A stretch of DNA of 64,000 bases from Pseudomonas sp. 6D_7.1_Bac1 (GTDB lineage: Bacteria > Pseudomonadota > Gammaproteobacteria > Pseudomonadales > Pseudomonadaceae), in assembly GCF_025465945.1 (NCBI RefSeq), contig NZ_JANLNW010000056.1, positions 1 to 64,000 of the forward strand, given 5' to 3'. The translations under genes and the position numbers were made by a program. This document shows positions 26,632-37,081 of the stretch, one piece after another (within the stretch, counting starts at the first letter, position 1; each line of letters opens with the position of its first letter). A model generated the notes under the pieces. That model was not told the DNA's origin, searched no databases, and was given only the letters and a program-made list of their open reading frames with translations.

Positions 26632-27336
26632 CTACATCAACCGGTTGCGCAAAGCGGCAACCACGTTGAAGGTTTGATTGCGCACGCGGTTGTTGGGATC
26701 CGTCAGGGTGAGGGTCAGGCGCACACTGCGGATTCGCGTCGGGTCGGTCGGATTGCTGCTGTAACTCGACGCCGCAACATCGGTAGCACTGGCGGCCATG
26801 CCGAAGGTCACGCTGAAAGCGCTGACGTTGCTCACCAGCACCGCCGATGAGGTGCCGGTGGTCATCAGGATCTGGCCGTTACTGAGGCTGTAGGCCAGTC
26901 GTCGGATCGGGAACCCCATCTGCCCGGCCGTTGGGGCGTGCGCACCGGTGTAGGCCGTTGCGCTGGTTCGGCAATCAGACACTACGGTCCAGGAGGGCAC
27001 GCCGCCGTTGCCGCCAACATCCGAGGTGACCAGGGTCAGTTTGAGCGCTGTGTTATCCCAACTGATGGGGGTGATCTGGCTGGCGTTGAAGTCGCCGGCC
27101 GAGCTCGCATCGGTAATCGTCCCCAGGCAGCCGAACATGCCAACCATGCGGATTTCCTGAATCATTTTGCTCAGGACAAAACGCGCGTCCTCCTGCATCC
27201 CGGCAGCCGTGTTCTGGCTGACGTAGGTGCTTTTTGCCGAAATGAAGATTTGCGCCACGCCCAGTACCACGATCAGGCTGATCGCCAGCGCGATCATCAG
27301 CTCGATCAGGCCAAATCCTCGGGATGAACGGCTCAT
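26632..27336 (-). CDS. pilW: Minor type IV pilin PilW
   Basis: The precursor has 234 residues and the leader MSRSSRG. The mature N-terminus FGLIELMIALAISLIVVLGVAQIF carries Glu5. The globular domain holds two cysteines (MFGCLG and VSDCRT) and ends with the conserved RIRSVRLTLTLTDPNNRVRNQTFNVVAALRNR stretch of PilW proteins. PilW is a core minor pilin connecting PilX/PilY1 to the shaft. The start overlaps the pilV stop by 4 nt. Confidence 0.93.
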   Translation of the reverse strand: MSRSSRGFGLIELMIALAISLIVVLGVAQIFISAKSTYVSQNTAAGMQEDARFVLSKMIQEIRMVGMFGCLGTITDASSAGDFNASQITPISWDNTALKLTLVTSDVGGNGGVPSWTVVSDCRTSATAYTGAHAPTAGQMGFPIRRLAYSLSNGQILMTTGTSSAVLVSNVSAFSVTFGMAASATDVAASSYSSNPTDPTRIRSVRLTLTLTDPNNRVRNQTFNVVAALRNRLM

Positions 27337-27779
27337 GGCGTCGTCACCGGATCGACAGTGGCGCGACTGCTCAGGACAAAGCTGCGAGTCGAATTGGCGG
27401 CGGCGGCCCGCGAGTCATCCCAGGTGATGGTGATGGTGTACACCCGCTGGTTCAGGGTAATGCTACTTGTGGCGGTCGGGCCGCCGAAGCTTATGACATT
27501 GGTGGTGAAGTCATACAGGTCCTGATCCCGTGCGACATTCAAATTGCCCGAGGTTGGTGCCGTGACGGTGTAGTCGGCCCCTGAATTGGCCCGAATCCGG
27601 TCCATCATGTCGTAGGCAATGAAACTCGCCTGACTGGTCATCAGCGAGCTGTCGGTGTATTTCAGCGCATTGAGCTGAATCGCCGCCGCCCCCAGCAGCC
27701 CTACCGCCAGAATCAACAACGCAACCAACACTTCGATCAGTGTCATGCCGTCCTGTGCACGCGATCCCGATCCTGTCAT
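27333..27779 (-). CDS. pilV: Minor type IV pilin PilV
   Basis: The precursor has 148 residues. The leader ends SRAQDG and the mature sequence MTLIEVLVALLILAVGLLGAAAIQ has Met at +1 and Glu at +5, as in PilV and GspI. The ATG at 27779 overlaps the fimU stop by 4 nt. An upstream in-frame start would extend into fimU and is rejected. It is a member of the tip priming complex. Confidence 0.92.
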   Translation of the reverse strand: MTGSGSRAQDGMTLIEVLVALLILAVGLLGAAAIQLNALKYTDSSLMTSQASFIAYDMMDRIRANSGADYTVTAPTSGNLNVARDQDLYDFTTNVISFGGPTATSSITLNQRVYTITITWDDSRAAAANSTRSFVLSSRATVDPVTTP

Positions 27780-28249
27780 CCGCAGCTTCCACCCAAGACA
27801 ATCCGTCCGTTCAAACACACGCTGAGCGTCCTGCCCTGCGCCCCCAATACGTAATTGATCACCACCGCCGTGGCCGGCGCCGACAACCCGCCCAGGTTGT
27901 TGAAGTCGATGCTGGTCACTCCAGAGGGTAGCGTCAGAGTGGCGCCGCTGCTCATTGCCGGAACAACCCGTAATACATTCGCCGGGGTGCCAGTGCTGTC
28001 GTACACCGTCAACTCTCCGGTCCAGACGCTGCCGCCAGCCGTTGGCCGGATCCGCGTGGTGATACCACGGTCGATTGCCTCCAACCGGGCGTAATTGAGT
28101 CCTCGCTGCAGATCACTGATCTCGGTATCGGCCTTGGCGTTCTGCACTGAACTATTGAACGCCGGCACCGCCAGGGTGAGCAGAATCGCCATGACCGCAA
28201 GGGTCACCAGCAACTCGATCAACGTGAAACCTTTTGTACGATGATTCAT
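27776..28249 (-). CDS. fimU: Minor type IV pilin FimU
   Basis: The precursor has 157 residues and the leader MNHRTKG. The mature sequence FTLIELLVTLAVMAILLTLAVPAF has Glu5, and a GspH/FimT-type C-terminal domain follows, ending in VCLNGRIVLGGSCG with two cysteines. FimU links the minor-pilin tip complex to PilA. It is the first gene of the fimU-pilV-pilW-pilX-pilY1-pilE operon and is divergent from fimT with 123 nt between starts. I looked for an AlgR-type box (CCGTTCGTC) there and did not find one. Confidence 0.88.
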   Translation of the reverse strand: MNHRTKGFTLIELLVTLAVMAILLTLAVPAFNSSVQNAKADTEISDLQRGLNYARLEAIDRGITTRIRPTAGGSVWTGELTVYDSTGTPANVLRVVPAMSSGATLTLPSGVTSIDFNNLGGLSAPATAVVINYVLGAQGRTLSVCLNGRIVLGGSCG

Positions 28250-28372
28250 CGCTGCCCTCCGCTGCCAACGACTACACCTAGCTGTTACACGCTAGAACAT
28301 TCAACCGGTGGCCGCAGGGTTGTTTTGACAGCCATTGCGCCAACCAACGCCCTCTGCAGGGAAGGAGATGTC

Positions 28373-28921
28373 ATGCATCAGAAGGGTTTCGGTCTGATCG
28401 AACTGCTTTTCGGACTGGCAATCGCGGCGGTCGCTCTGCAACTGGTCAGCCCGGTGTTCAGCGAGTACACAGAATCGGTGCGCCGTGAGAACGCGGCGCA
28501 AACGCTTGCCAATGGCATGCGCAGCGCCCGCACCGAGGCAATCCTGCGTCATCAGACCATTGTCATCCACGGTCTGAACGACGATTGGGGCCAAGGTTGG
28601 CGAATCATTCTGGACCTCAATGGCGAGGGTCATCAGGACAGCAGTAATCCGCTGCTGATCGAGCGCCAGGCAGGCGCACGGGTGCCGATCGTGGGCAATC
28701 GACCGGTGAAGAGTTATGTGAGATTCAGCAGCCTCGGCGAGCCGCTGCTGCCCAGCGGTGCGTTTCAGGCCGGGACGTTGCACATCTGCGCGGGCCGCGA
28801 GCCGGTCAGCCATCACCAGGTGGTGCTGTCCAGAAGCGGCCGCGTCAGCCTGCGCAGCGATAAGGCCGAGCAGGCCTTGTGCGCGGGAGGTGAGGAATCA
28901 GAGCAGGGAGCGAACGCGTAA
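28373..28921 (+). CDS. fimT: FimT/GspH-type minor pilin
   Basis: The precursor has 182 residues. The leader MHQKG is short, and the mature sequence [19 protein letters not shown] has Glu5. The GspH domain follows, with the [14 protein letters not shown] helix and a C-terminal part that contains two cysteines (HICAGR and ALCAGG). FimT homologues bind DNA for uptake in some gammaproteobacteria. The start has an excellent ribosome site (AAGGAG, 7 nt). The gene runs opposite to fimU and its last 24 bp overlap the end of ispH in convergent orientation. Confidence 0.87.
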   Translation: MHQKGFGLIELLFGLAIAAVALQLVSPVFSEYTESVRRENAAQTLANGMRSARTEAILRHQTIVIHGLNDDWGQGWRIILDLNGEGHQDSSNPLLIERQAGARVPIVGNRPVKSYVRFSSLGEPLLPSGAFQAGTLHICAGREPVSHHQVVLSRSGRVSLRSDKAEQALCAGGEESEQGANA

Positions 28922-29845
28922 CTCTTTGGGCATGGAGAAGGTGACGTTCTCCTCGCGACCGGCCAGTTCATCGGCACCGGTGGCGCCCCAGGCCTGCAAT
29001 TGCTCGATCACGCCACACACCAGCACTTCCGGTGCCGAGGCACCGGCGGTGATGCCGATACGCTCGACGCCCTCGAACCAGCTGCGTTGCATGTCTTCGG
29101 CGCCGTCGATCAGGTACGCCGGGGTGGACATGCGCTCAGCCAGTTCGCGCAAGCGGTTGGAGTTGGAGCTGTTCGGGCTGCCGACCACCAGCACCACGTC
29201 GCATTCGTCAGCCAGTTGCTTGACCGCATCCTGACGGTTTTGCGTGGCGTAGCAGATGTCGTCCTTGCGCGGGCCGCCAATGGCCGGAAAACGACTGCGC
29301 AAGGCATCGATCACACGGCTGGTGTCGTCCATCGACAAGGTGGTCTGAGTGACGAAGGCGAGTTTTTCAGGGTTGCGCACGTTCAGCGCGGCGACGTCTT
29401 TTTCGTCTTCGACGAGGTAGATCGCACCACCATTGCTGGCGTCGTACTGGCCCATGGTGCCTTCGACTTCCGGGTGACCGGCATGGCCGATCAGAATGCA
29501 TTCACGACCGTCGCGGCTGTAGCGCGCCACCTCGATGTGCACTTTGGTCACCAACGGGCAGGTCGCATCGAATACCTTCAGGCCACGGCCTGCGGCTTCA
29601 GTACGAACCGCCTGGGAAACTCCGTGGGCACTGAAAATCACGATGACGTCGTCCGGCACCTGGTCCAGTTCTTCGACGAAGATCGCCCCGCGTGCGCGCA
29701 GGTCCTCAACGACGAATTTGTTGTGGACCACTTCGTGGCGCACATAGATCGGCGGCCCGAAGACTTCCAGGGCGCGGTTGACGATTTCGATCGCCCGGTC
29801 CACACCGGCGCAGAAGCCACGGGGGTTGGCGAGTTTGATTTGCAT
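28898..29845 (-). CDS. ispH: 4-hydroxy-3-methylbut-2-enyl diphosphate reductase IspH
   Basis: This 315-residue iron-sulfur enzyme makes isopentenyl and dimethylallyl diphosphate in the last step of the MEP isoprenoid pathway. The three cluster-binding cysteines are visible in [11 protein letters not shown] (Cys12), [12 protein letters not shown] (Cys96) and [11 protein letters not shown] (Cys197). The catalytic Glu sits in the EVEGTMGQ region. It is downstream of fkpB on the same strand with a REP in the 132-nt gap. This linkage lspA-fkpB-ispH is conserved in gammaproteobacteria. Confidence 0.96.
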   Translation of the reverse strand: MQIKLANPRGFCAGVDRAIEIVNRALEVFGPPIYVRHEVVHNKFVVEDLRARGAIFVEELDQVPDDVIVIFSAHGVSQAVRTEAAGRGLKVFDATCPLVTKVHIEVARYSRDGRECILIGHAGHPEVEGTMGQYDASNGGAIYLVEDEKDVAALNVRNPEKLAFVTQTTLSMDDTSRVIDALRSRFPAIGGPRKDDICYATQNRQDAVKQLADECDVVLVVGSPNSSNSNRLRELAERMSTPAYLIDGAEDMQRSWFEGVERIGITAGASAPEVLVCGVIEQLQAWGATGADELAGREENVTFSMPKELRVRSLL

Positions 29846-29930
29846 GCTGTGCCTCGTGTCTTGCGCGCAAGAAAATAGTAATGCCTGCCTGTCATTCGAA
29901 CACCGGGCTCGAAAACAGTAAAAAACTTAC

Positions 29931-29958
29931 TGTGGGAGCGAGCCTGCTCGCTCCCACA
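29931..29958. repeat. Single REP palindrome
   Basis: TGTGGGAGCGAGC-CT-GCTCGCTCCCACA is a perfect hairpin between fkpB and ispH. It has no long T-run, so it is more likely an mRNA-stabilising or pausing hairpin than a terminator. Confidence 0.85.
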
Positions 29959-29977
29959 GTTGATCCCATTGGGTCAG

Positions 29978-30430
29978 TTATAGCGCTTTGACGTTGATGA
30001 TTTCTACGTCAAAGGTCAAGGTCTTGCCGGACAGCGGGTGGTTGAAGTCGATGGTCACCTGAGCGTCATCGAACGCTTTGACCACACCGGGCAGCTCCGT
30101 ATTCGCCGCATCGTTGAAGATCACCAACAGGCCTTCGGACAGTTCCATATCCTGGAACTGCGAACGCGGGATGATCTGCACGTTTTGCGGGTTGGGCTGG
30201 CCGAAAGCGTTTTCTGGCGCGATAGTCAGATTACGTTTGTCGCCGGCCTTGAAGCCGAACAGGGCCGCTTCGAAACCTGGCAGCAGGTTGCCGTCGCCGA
30301 CCTTGAAGGTCGCCGGGGCTTTGTCGAAGGTGCTGTCGACGGTGTCGCCGTTCTCCAGGCGCAATGCAAAATGCAAGGTGACTTCCGTGTTCTGGCCAAT
30401 GCGTTGCTCAGCCAATACCTGTTCAGTCAT
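29978..30430 (-). CDS. fkpB: FKBP-type peptidyl-prolyl isomerase FkpB (SlyD-like)
   Basis: This 150-residue protein is of the SlyD/FkpB family: FKBP strands (TEVTLHFALRLENGDTVDSTFDKAPATFKVGDGNLLPGFEAAL) with an insert-in-flap domain in the middle (FGFKAGDKRNLTIAPENAFG). The metal-binding His-rich tail of SlyD is absent, pointing to FkpB. It is expected to accelerate proline isomerisation in the cytoplasm. The start overlaps the lspA stop by 8 nt. Confidence 0.9.
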   Translation of the reverse strand: MTEQVLAEQRIGQNTEVTLHFALRLENGDTVDSTFDKAPATFKVGDGNLLPGFEAALFGFKAGDKRNLTIAPENAFGQPNPQNVQIIPRSQFQDMELSEGLLVIFNDAANTELPGVVKAFDDAQVTIDFNHPLSGKTLTFDVEIINVKAL

Positions 30431-30935
30431 GAACGGCGTCTCCGGTCTTTTTACTTTTGAACATATCCAGCGCGAGCATTACGGCCCCGACGCTGATGGC
30501 GCTGTCGGCAAAGTTGAACGCCGGGAAATACCAGCGGTTCTGCCAATGCACCAGAATGAAATCGATCACATGGCCCAGGGCAATGCGGTCGTACAGGTTA
30601 CCCAGCGCACCCCCCAGAACCAGTGCCAGCGCAATCGCCAGCCAGGTGTCGTTGCGCCCCAGACGCTTGAGCCAGACCACCAGCACTGCACTGACCACGA
30701 CGGCGATCAGGGCGAACAACCAGCGCTGCCAGCCAGAGCTGTCAGCCAGGAAGCTGAACGCTGCGCCCGTGTTGTAGGCCAGGGTCCAGCTGAAGTAATC
30801 GGGGATCACCACGATTTGCTGGTACATGGTCAGCGAGCCTTCGAAGTAGAACTTGCTGGCCTGGTCAATGACCAGAACCAGCACGCTCAACCAGAGCCAG
30901 CTCAGCCGTCCGAAACGGCTAGCAGCATTAGGCAT
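30423..30935 (-). CDS. lspA: Lipoprotein signal peptidase LspA
   Basis: This 170-residue inner-membrane aspartyl protease with four transmembrane helices removes signal peptides from prolipoproteins, including BamD and the large lipoprotein of this window. The two catalytic aspartates lie in [15 protein letters not shown] and FNFADSAIS. The start at 30935 (MPNAASRFG) is chosen; it overlaps the ileS stop by 8 nt, and the gene overlaps fkpB by 8 nt, so ileS-lspA-fkpB are tightly coupled. Confidence 0.95.
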   Translation of the reverse strand: MPNAASRFGRLSWLWLSVLVLVIDQASKFYFEGSLTMYQQIVVIPDYFSWTLAYNTGAAFSFLADSSGWQRWLFALIAVVVSAVLVVWLKRLGRNDTWLAIALALVLGGALGNLYDRIALGHVIDFILVHWQNRWYFPAFNFADSAISVGAVMLALDMFKSKKTGDAVHD

Positions 30936-33759
30936 AGTGACGAACCTCACCGGCGCCGCTGATGTTGTCGACGCAACGACCGCAGATTTCCGGATGCTCC
31001 GGGTTCACGCCGACGTCTTCACGGCAGTGCCAGCAACGGGCGCACTTGGCGAAGCTCGACTTGACCACTTTGAGTTTCAGACCGCTGACTTCGGTTTCTA
31101 CTGCGTCGGCCGGTGCCTGCACGAACGGTGCAATGCTCGCTGTCGACGTGATCAACACGAAGCGCAGTTCGTTGCTCAGCTTGGCCAGGTCAGCGCTCAG
31201 CGCCTCTTCGGCGAACAGCGTCACTTCGGCTTGCAGGTTACCGCCCACGGCCTTGGCCGCACGCTGGATTTCCATTTCCTTGTTCACAGCGACCTTGACC
31301 GCCATGATCCGCTCCCAGTAGGCGCGGTCCAGTTCGAAGCCTTCCGGCAACTCGCTGAGGCCTTCGTACCAGGTGTTGAGCATGACCGATTCATTGCGCT
31401 CGCCAGGCAGGTACTGCCACAACTCGTCGGCGGTGAAGGCGAGGATCGGCGCGATCCAGCGCACCAGCGCTTCAGAGATGTGGAACAGCGCGGTTTGCGC
31501 CGAACGCCGTGCCTTGCTGTTGGTGCCAGTGGTGTACTGACGGTCCTTGATGATGTCGAGGTAGAAACCGCCCAGCTCCTGCACGCAGAAGTTGTGCACC
31601 TTGGAGTAGACGTTCCAGAAACGGTATTCGCCGTAGTGCTCTTGCAGCTCGCGTTGCAGCAGCAAGGTACGGTCCACGGCCCAACGGTCCAGCGCGAGCA
31701 TTTCTTCTGCCGGCAGGATGTCGGTGGCCGGGTTGAAACCGGTCAGGTTGGAAAGCAGGAAGCGCGCGGTGTTACGGATCCGCCGGTAGGCGTCCGCACT
31801 GCGTTGCAGGATCTGGTCGGAAACCGCCATTTCACCCGAGTAATCGGTCGAAGCCACCCACAGACGCATGATGTCGGCGCCCAGGGTGTCGTTGACTTTC
31901 TGCGGCGCGATCACGTTGCCCAGGGACTTGGACATTTTGCGGCCGGCTTCGTCAACGGTGAAACCGTGGGTCAGCAGCTCGCGGTACGGCGCGTGGTTGT
32001 CGATGGCGCAACCGGTCAACAGCGACGAGTGGAACCAGCCGCGGTGTTGGTCGGAACCTTCCAGGTACAGGTCGGCGCGCGGACCATTTTCGTGGCCCAT
32101 CGGGTGTGAACCGCGCAGGACGTGCCAGTGCGTGGTGCCCGAGTCGAACCAGACGTCTAGGGTGTCGCTGATCTTGTCATACTGCGGCGCTTCGTCACCG
32201 AGCAGCTCGGCCGCGTCCATCTTGAACCAGGCTTCGATGCCTTCGGCTTCGACGCGCTGGGCGACCTCTTCCATCAGTTCAACAGTGCGTGGGTGCAGCT
32301 CACCGCTTTCCTTATGCAGGAAGAACGGGATCGGCACGCCCCAGTTGCGCTGACGGGAGATGCACCAGTCCGGACGGTTGGCGATCATCGAGTGCAGACG
32401 CGCCTGGCCCCAGGCCGGAACGAACTTGGTGTCTTCGATGGCTTTGATTGCGCGCTTGCGCAAGGTGTCGCCAGCCACTGGCTCTTTGTCCATGCCGATG
32501 AACCACTGCGCGGTAGCGCGGTAGATCAGCGGGGTCTTGTGACGCCAGCAGTGCATGTAGCTGTGCTCGATGACGGTGGTGTGCAGCAGCGCACCGACTT
32601 CCGAGAGTTTCTCGATGATCGCCGGGTTGGACTTGAAAATAAACTGGCCGCCGAAGAACTCCAGGGACGATGCGTACACACCGTTGCTCTGGACCGGATT
32701 GAGAATGTCGTCGTTGACCAGACCGTATTGCTTGCAAATCACGAAGTCTTCCACGCCATAGGCTGGCGAACAGTGAACCACGCCGGTACCGGCGCTCAGT
32801 TCAACGTATTCAGCCAGGTACACGGGCGACAGACGGTCGTAGAACGGATGACGGAAGTTGATCAGTTCCAGCGCCGCACCGGTGGTGGTGGCGATGACCG
32901 AGCCTTGGCGCTCGTAACGCGTCAGGCAGGACTCCACCAGTTCTTCGGCGAGGACCAGTAGTCTGTCGCCGACGTCGACCAGGGCGTAGTTGAACTCCGG
33001 GTGAACGTTCAGCGCCTGGTTGGCCGGGATGGTCCACGGGGTGGTGGTCCAGATCACGATCGAAGCCGGTTTGCCCAACGACGGCAGGCCGAAGGCGGCA
33101 GCCAGCTTGGCTTCGTCAGCGATCGGGAAGGCGACGTCGATGGTCGAGGATTTTTTGTTCTCGTATTCGACTTCGGCTTCAGCCAGGGCCGAACCGCAGT
33201 CGAAGCACCAGTTCACAGGCTTGAGGCCCTTGAACACGAAACCGCCCTTGACGATTTCTGCCAAGGCGCGGATTTCACCGGCCTCGTTCTTGAAATCCAT
33301 GGTCTTGTACGGGTTGGCGAAGTCGCCCAGCACGCCCAGACGGATGAACTCGGACTTCTGGCCTTCGATCTGCTCGGTGGCGTAGGCACGGCACAGCTCA
33401 CGGGTCTTATCCGCGGTGAGGTTCTTGCCGTGGGTCACTTCGACTTTGTGCTCGATCGGCAGACCATGGCAGTCCCAGCCCGGAACATAAGGCGCATCGA
33501 AACCCGAAAGGGTTTTCGAGCGGATGATCATGTCCTTGAGAATTTTGTTGAGCGCATGACCGATATGAATGGTGCCGTTGGCGTACGGAGGACCGTCGTG
33601 CAGAACGAACTTCGGACGATCCTTACCAATCTCACGCAACTTCTGGTACAGGCCAATGCTGTCCCAGCGCTGCAGAATCTGCGGTTCGCGCTGAGGCAGG
33701 CCGGCCTTCATTGGGAAGGCGGTGTCCGGAAGGTTTAGCGTGGCTTTATAGTCGGTCAT
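30928..33759 (-). CDS. ileS: Isoleucyl-tRNA synthetase
   Basis: This 943-residue class I enzyme charges tRNA-Ile and edits valine. HIGH is present as [10 protein letters not shown] near residue 68 and KMSKS as KMSKSLGNV near residue 603. The CP1 editing domain lies between them ([27 protein letters not shown]). The C-terminal zinc site CARCWHC...CGRC is complete, so this is the IleS1 type rather than the mupirocin-resistant IleS2 form. It lies 13 nt downstream of ribF. Confidence 0.97.
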   Translation of the reverse strand: MTDYKATLNLPDTAFPMKAGLPQREPQILQRWDSIGLYQKLREIGKDRPKFVLHDGPPYANGTIHIGHALNKILKDMIIRSKTLSGFDAPYVPGWDCHGLPIEHKVEVTHGKNLTADKTRELCRAYATEQIEGQKSEFIRLGVLGDFANPYKTMDFKNEAGEIRALAEIVKGGFVFKGLKPVNWCFDCGSALAEAEVEYENKKSSTIDVAFPIADEAKLAAAFGLPSLGKPASIVIWTTTPWTIPANQALNVHPEFNYALVDVGDRLLVLAEELVESCLTRYERQGSVIATTTGAALELINFRHPFYDRLSPVYLAEYVELSAGTGVVHCSPAYGVEDFVICKQYGLVNDDILNPVQSNGVYASSLEFFGGQFIFKSNPAIIEKLSEVGALLHTTVIEHSYMHCWRHKTPLIYRATAQWFIGMDKEPVAGDTLRKRAIKAIEDTKFVPAWGQARLHSMIANRPDWCISRQRNWGVPIPFFLHKESGELHPRTVELMEEVAQRVEAEGIEAWFKMDAAELLGDEAPQYDKISDTLDVWFDSGTTHWHVLRGSHPMGHENGPRADLYLEGSDQHRGWFHSSLLTGCAIDNHAPYRELLTHGFTVDEAGRKMSKSLGNVIAPQKVNDTLGADIMRLWVASTDYSGEMAVSDQILQRSADAYRRIRNTARFLLSNLTGFNPATDILPAEEMLALDRWAVDRTLLLQRELQEHYGEYRFWNVYSKVHNFCVQELGGFYLDIIKDRQYTTGTNSKARRSAQTALFHISEALVRWIAPILAFTADELWQYLPGERNESVMLNTWYEGLSELPEGFELDRAYWERIMAVKVAVNKEMEIQRAAKAVGGNLQAEVTLFAEEALSADLAKLSNELRFVLITSTASIAPFVQAPADAVETEVSGLKLKVVKSSFAKCARCWHCREDVGVNPEHPEICGRCVDNISGAGEVRHYA

Positions 33760-33772
33760 TTAAGGCTCTTCA

Positions 33773-34711
33773 TTAGCGATTGGCGCTAGGTGCGGCATAG
33801 GCACGGGCGGCGGCGACATCCGCATTGATCGCCGTCTTAAGCGCCTCCAGAGAGGCGAAACGCTGCTCTTCACGCAGCTTATGGTGGAAAACCACCGTCA
33901 AACGCCGGTCATACAAATCGCCGGCAAAATCTAGAATATGAACTTCAAGGTGGGCTTTGCCATCACCTTCGACCGTTGGCCGAACACCAATATTGGCGAC
34001 GCCCGGCCAGGTCTTGCCGTCGACTTCGACGCTCACCAGGTAAACCCCGGTCAGCGGTACACGACGACGTTTGAGTTGCACGTTGGCCGTTGGCGTACCC
34101 AATTGGCGCGCCAGCTTCTGCCCGTGCAGGACTCGTCCGGCAATCCGGAACGGATGACCGAGCAATCGCTCGGCCAAGGCAAAATCAGCCGCGGCCAGGG
34201 CATTACGCACCTGGGTGCTGCTGACACGCAAACCGTCCAGTTCCACGGTCTGTGCCGCTTCGACGGTAAAACCCTGAACCGCTCCGGCCTGTTGCAGGAA
34301 ATCGAAATCCCCTACCCGATCACAGCCAAAACGGAAGTCGTCACCGACTTCCAGATGCTGCACGCCCAGGCCATCGACCAGAATGGTGTCGACGAACTCG
34401 GCGGCGCTGAGCTTGCTCAAGCGCTGATTGAAGGCCAGGCACAGAACCCGGTCGACACCCGCGTCGGCCAGCAATTGCAGCTTGTCGCGCAAACGCGCCA
34501 GACGGGCCGGAGCCGTGTCCGGGGCGAAAAATTCACGCGGCTGTGGCTCGAAAATCACCACGCAGCTGGGTACACCCAACTCGAGCGCACGCTCACGCAG
34601 CCGGGCCAGGATAGCCTGGTGACCACGGTGAACACCGTCAAAGTTGCCAATAGTGGCGACACAGCCCCGATGCTGGGGGCGCAGATTGTGGAGGCCTCGA
34701 ACCAGCTGCAT
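33773..34711 (-). CDS. ribF: Bifunctional riboflavin kinase / FAD synthetase RibF
   Basis: This 312-residue enzyme makes FMN and then FAD. The N-terminal adenylyltransferase domain contains ATIGNFDGVHRGHQAIL and a later RVSSTQVRNAL motif. The C-terminal riboflavin kinase domain has the GTPTANVQLKRRRVPLTGVYLV signature. The start at 34711 (MQLVRGLHNL) gives the expected length; the longer reading frame upstream is not conserved. It is first in the ribF-ileS-lspA-fkpB run. Confidence 0.95.
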   Translation of the reverse strand: MQLVRGLHNLRPQHRGCVATIGNFDGVHRGHQAILARLRERALELGVPSCVVIFEPQPREFFAPDTAPARLARLRDKLQLLADAGVDRVLCLAFNQRLSKLSAAEFVDTILVDGLGVQHLEVGDDFRFGCDRVGDFDFLQQAGAVQGFTVEAAQTVELDGLRVSSTQVRNALAAADFALAERLLGHPFRIAGRVLHGQKLARQLGTPTANVQLKRRRVPLTGVYLVSVEVDGKTWPGVANIGVRPTVEGDGKAHLEVHILDFAGDLYDRRLTVVFHHKLREEQRFASLEALKTAINADVAAARAYAAPSANR

Positions 34712-34830
34712 AACGCGCTTCTTGCTCATAAAGTGGTCGATTATAACCACACCCGGCGGCCGACGACAGGCAACACCGTAACCCAAAGTGATCGAACCGA
34801 CAAAACCGACGCCCGACCCGTGATTATTGA

Positions 34831-36369
34831 TCAGTTCAGCGCCTTGCGATTGAAGTCCCGCAGACGGAAGCCCATCAACGCCAGCATACCGAAATAGGCC
34901 ACTACACCGGCACCGACCAAAGCCCCCAGACGCAGGAAGCGCTCCGGCATGTGCCCCTCGCCCCAGGCCGGCATGAAATGCATCAACCCCAGCAGAACCG
35001 CGGACATCACCGTCACTGCGACCACCAGCTTGAGCCCGAACATGCCCCAGCCTGGCTGCGGCTGATACATCTTCTGCTTGCGCAACTGATAGAACAACAA
35101 ACTGGCATTGAGGCACGCGCCCCCGCTGATGGCCAGGGCCAGACCGGCGTGTTTCAACGGGCCGATCAAGGCCAGGTTGAAGAGCTGAGTGACGACCAAC
35201 GTGAAAATCGCGATTTTTACCGGCGTGCGAATGTTTTGTTGCGCATAGAAACCCGGCGCCAGCACTTTAATCACAATAATCCCAAGAAGACCGACCGAGT
35301 AAGCGACCAGAGCTCGCTGGGTCATCGAGGCATCAAACGCGCTGAACTGGCCGTACTGGAACAGCGAAACAGTCAGCGGCTCGGCCAGAATCCCCAGCGC
35401 CAGGGAACACGGCAGCACCAGCACGAAGCACAGGCGCAGGCCCCAATCGAGAATTCGTGAGTACTCCTGGCGATCCTTGCTGGCGTAGGTCTTGGCCAGG
35501 GTGGGCAGCAAAATCGTCCCCAGCGCCACACCGAGAACACCGGATGGCAGCTCCATCAGACGGTCGGCGTAATACATCCAGGACACGGAACCTGCCACCA
35601 GAAATGAGGCGAAAATGGTGTTGATGATCAGCGAAATCTGGCTGACCGAGACTCCGAGGATCGCCGGCAGCATCTGTTTCAGCACACGCCAGACGCCGGT
35701 ATCGCGCAGATTCAGGCGCGGCAACACCAACATGCCGATTTTTTTCAGGTGCGGCAGTTGATAGAGCAGTTGCGCCAGGCCACCGGCCAGCACCGCCCAG
35801 CCCAGGGCCATGACCGGCGGATCGAAGTACGGCGTCAGGAACACCGCGAAGATGATCATGCTGACGTTGAGCAGGGTCGGCACGAAGGCCGGCACCGAAA
35901 AACGGTTCCAGGTATTGAGGATCGCCCCGGCCAGCGAGGACAGCGAGATCAGCAATATATAGGGAAAAGTCACCCGCAACAGGCTGGAGGTCAGCTGGAA
36001 TTTTTCCGGTGTGTTGGTAAAACCCGGGGCCGTGACCCAGATCACCCAAGGCGCCGCGATCATCCCGAGAATCGTCACCAGCGCCAGCACCAGCGTGAGC
36101 AAGCCTGAAACATAAGCGATGAACGTTCGTGTCGCCTCTTCGCCTTGCTGGCTTTTGTATTCCGCCAGAATCGGCACAAAGGCCTGGGAAAACGCCCCTT
36201 CGGCAAAGATCCGCCGCAGCAGGTTGGGCAGTTTGAAGGCAATAAAGAAGGCGTCTGTGGCCATCCCGGCGCCAAAAATACGTGCGACGAGCGTGTCACG
36301 GACGAACCCCAGAACCCGGGAAAGCATCGTGATAGAGCTGACGGCGGCCAACGATTTAAGCAGGTTCAT
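34831..36369 (-). CDS. murJ: Lipid II flippase MurJ
   Basis: This 512-residue MOP-superfamily membrane protein has about 14 hydrophobic helices and flips the peptidoglycan precursor lipid II across the inner membrane. The N-terminal signature [30 protein letters not shown] is typical and includes the conserved Arg residues of the central cavity. The start at 36369 (MNLLKSL) is chosen over a 16-codon extension. It is divergent from rpsT and 119 nt upstream of ribF. Confidence 0.95.
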   Translation of the reverse strand: MNLLKSLAAVSSITMLSRVLGFVRDTLVARIFGAGMATDAFFIAFKLPNLLRRIFAEGAFSQAFVPILAEYKSQQGEEATRTFIAYVSGLLTLVLALVTILGMIAAPWVIWVTAPGFTNTPEKFQLTSSLLRVTFPYILLISLSSLAGAILNTWNRFSVPAFVPTLLNVSMIIFAVFLTPYFDPPVMALGWAVLAGGLAQLLYQLPHLKKIGMLVLPRLNLRDTGVWRVLKQMLPAILGVSVSQISLIINTIFASFLVAGSVSWMYYADRLMELPSGVLGVALGTILLPTLAKTYASKDRQEYSRILDWGLRLCFVLVLPCSLALGILAEPLTVSLFQYGQFSAFDASMTQRALVAYSVGLLGIIVIKVLAPGFYAQQNIRTPVKIAIFTLVVTQLFNLALIGPLKHAGLALAISGGACLNASLLFYQLRKQKMYQPQPGWGMFGLKLVVAVTVMSAVLLGLMHFMPAWGEGHMPERFLRLGALVGAGVVAYFGMLALMGFRLRDFNRKALN

Positions 36370-36537
36370 TGAAGAGTTTTTGCCTGTCGATAAACAGCAG
36401 GCGAACAAACCGCCCACTTATGCGATACTCCGCGCCGCAACAGCACAGAGCCAAAGCTCGCGAGTTTACAGGTCGCACGCCGGAAAGAAATATCCCGTCG
36501 CTCTCACCTACCACTTAGCGGAACGTCTCAACCGCCC

Positions 36538-36566
36538 TTGACAAGACTTCAACTCATCGGCATGAT
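36538..36566 (+). promoter_or_regulatory. Sigma-70 promoter of rpsT
   Basis: A perfect -35 TTGACA (36538-36543), 17-nt spacer and -10 CATGAT (4 of 6 matches) lie about 55 nt before the rpsT start. Confidence 0.65.
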
Positions 36567-36619
36567 TCGCGGCCTATTTTGTTTGCTATTTCCTAAAAAG
36601 TCTTTCGAGGAGCTCGACG

Positions 36620-36898
36620 GTGGCCAACACACCTTCCGCCAAAAAACGTGCAAAACAGGCTGAGAAGCGTCGCAGCCACAACGCCAGCCTGCGTTCCATG
36701 GTTCGTACCTACATCAAGAATGTAGTTAAAGCCATCGACGCAAAAGACGCTGAAAAAGCGCAAGCTGCTTACGTTCTGGCCGTGCCAGTTATCGACCGCA
36801 TGGCCGATAAAGGCATCATCCACAAGAACAAAGCTGCTCGCCATAAGAGCCGCCTGAATGGCCACGTCAAGGCTCTGAACGTTGCCGCTGCTGCCTAA
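36620..36898 (+). CDS. rpsT: 30S ribosomal protein S20
   Basis: This 92-residue, very basic helical protein begins [29 protein letters not shown], the S20 signature, and binds 16S rRNA in the body of the small subunit. The start codon is GTG, preceded by GAGGAG; non-ATG starts are common for rpsT and help its autogenous control. It is monocistronic, with its own promoter and terminator. Confidence 0.97.
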   Translation: MANTPSAKKRAKQAEKRRSHNASLRSMVRTYIKNVVKAIDAKDAEKAQAAYVLAVPVIDRMADKGIIHKNKAARHKSRLNGHVKALNVAAAA

Positions 36899-36911
36899 GC
36901 GACACGCTCAT

Positions 36912-36943
36912 TAAAAAACCGACCCCAGGGTCGGTTTTTTATT
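36912..36943 (+). terminator. Terminator of rpsT
   Basis: AAAAAACCGACC-CCAG-GGTCGGTTTTTT, with A- and T-runs on both sides, could work in either direction. It is 14 nt past the stop. Confidence 0.9.
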
Positions 36944-36975
36944 GCCTGCGATTTGGTGAATACAGCGCAAAAAAA

Positions 36976-37065
36976 TGTGGGAGCGAGCCTGCTCGCGATG
37001 AGGTCGTAACATTCTACATCATTGTTGACTGCTATACCGCCATCGCGAGCAGGCTCGCTCCCACA
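36976..37065. repeat. REPIN (GTGGGAGCGAGCCTGCTCGCGAT family)
   Basis: A forward REP starts at 36976 and an inverted REP ends at 37065, separated by about 45 bp. It lies between the convergent rpsT and creA genes. Confidence 0.9.
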
Positions 37066-37081
37066 TTGGATCTCCACTAAC

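Noticed and set aside
30853-32109. 418-codon plus-strand frame opposite ileS
   Set aside because: It is an antisense shadow of ileS with low-complexity composition.
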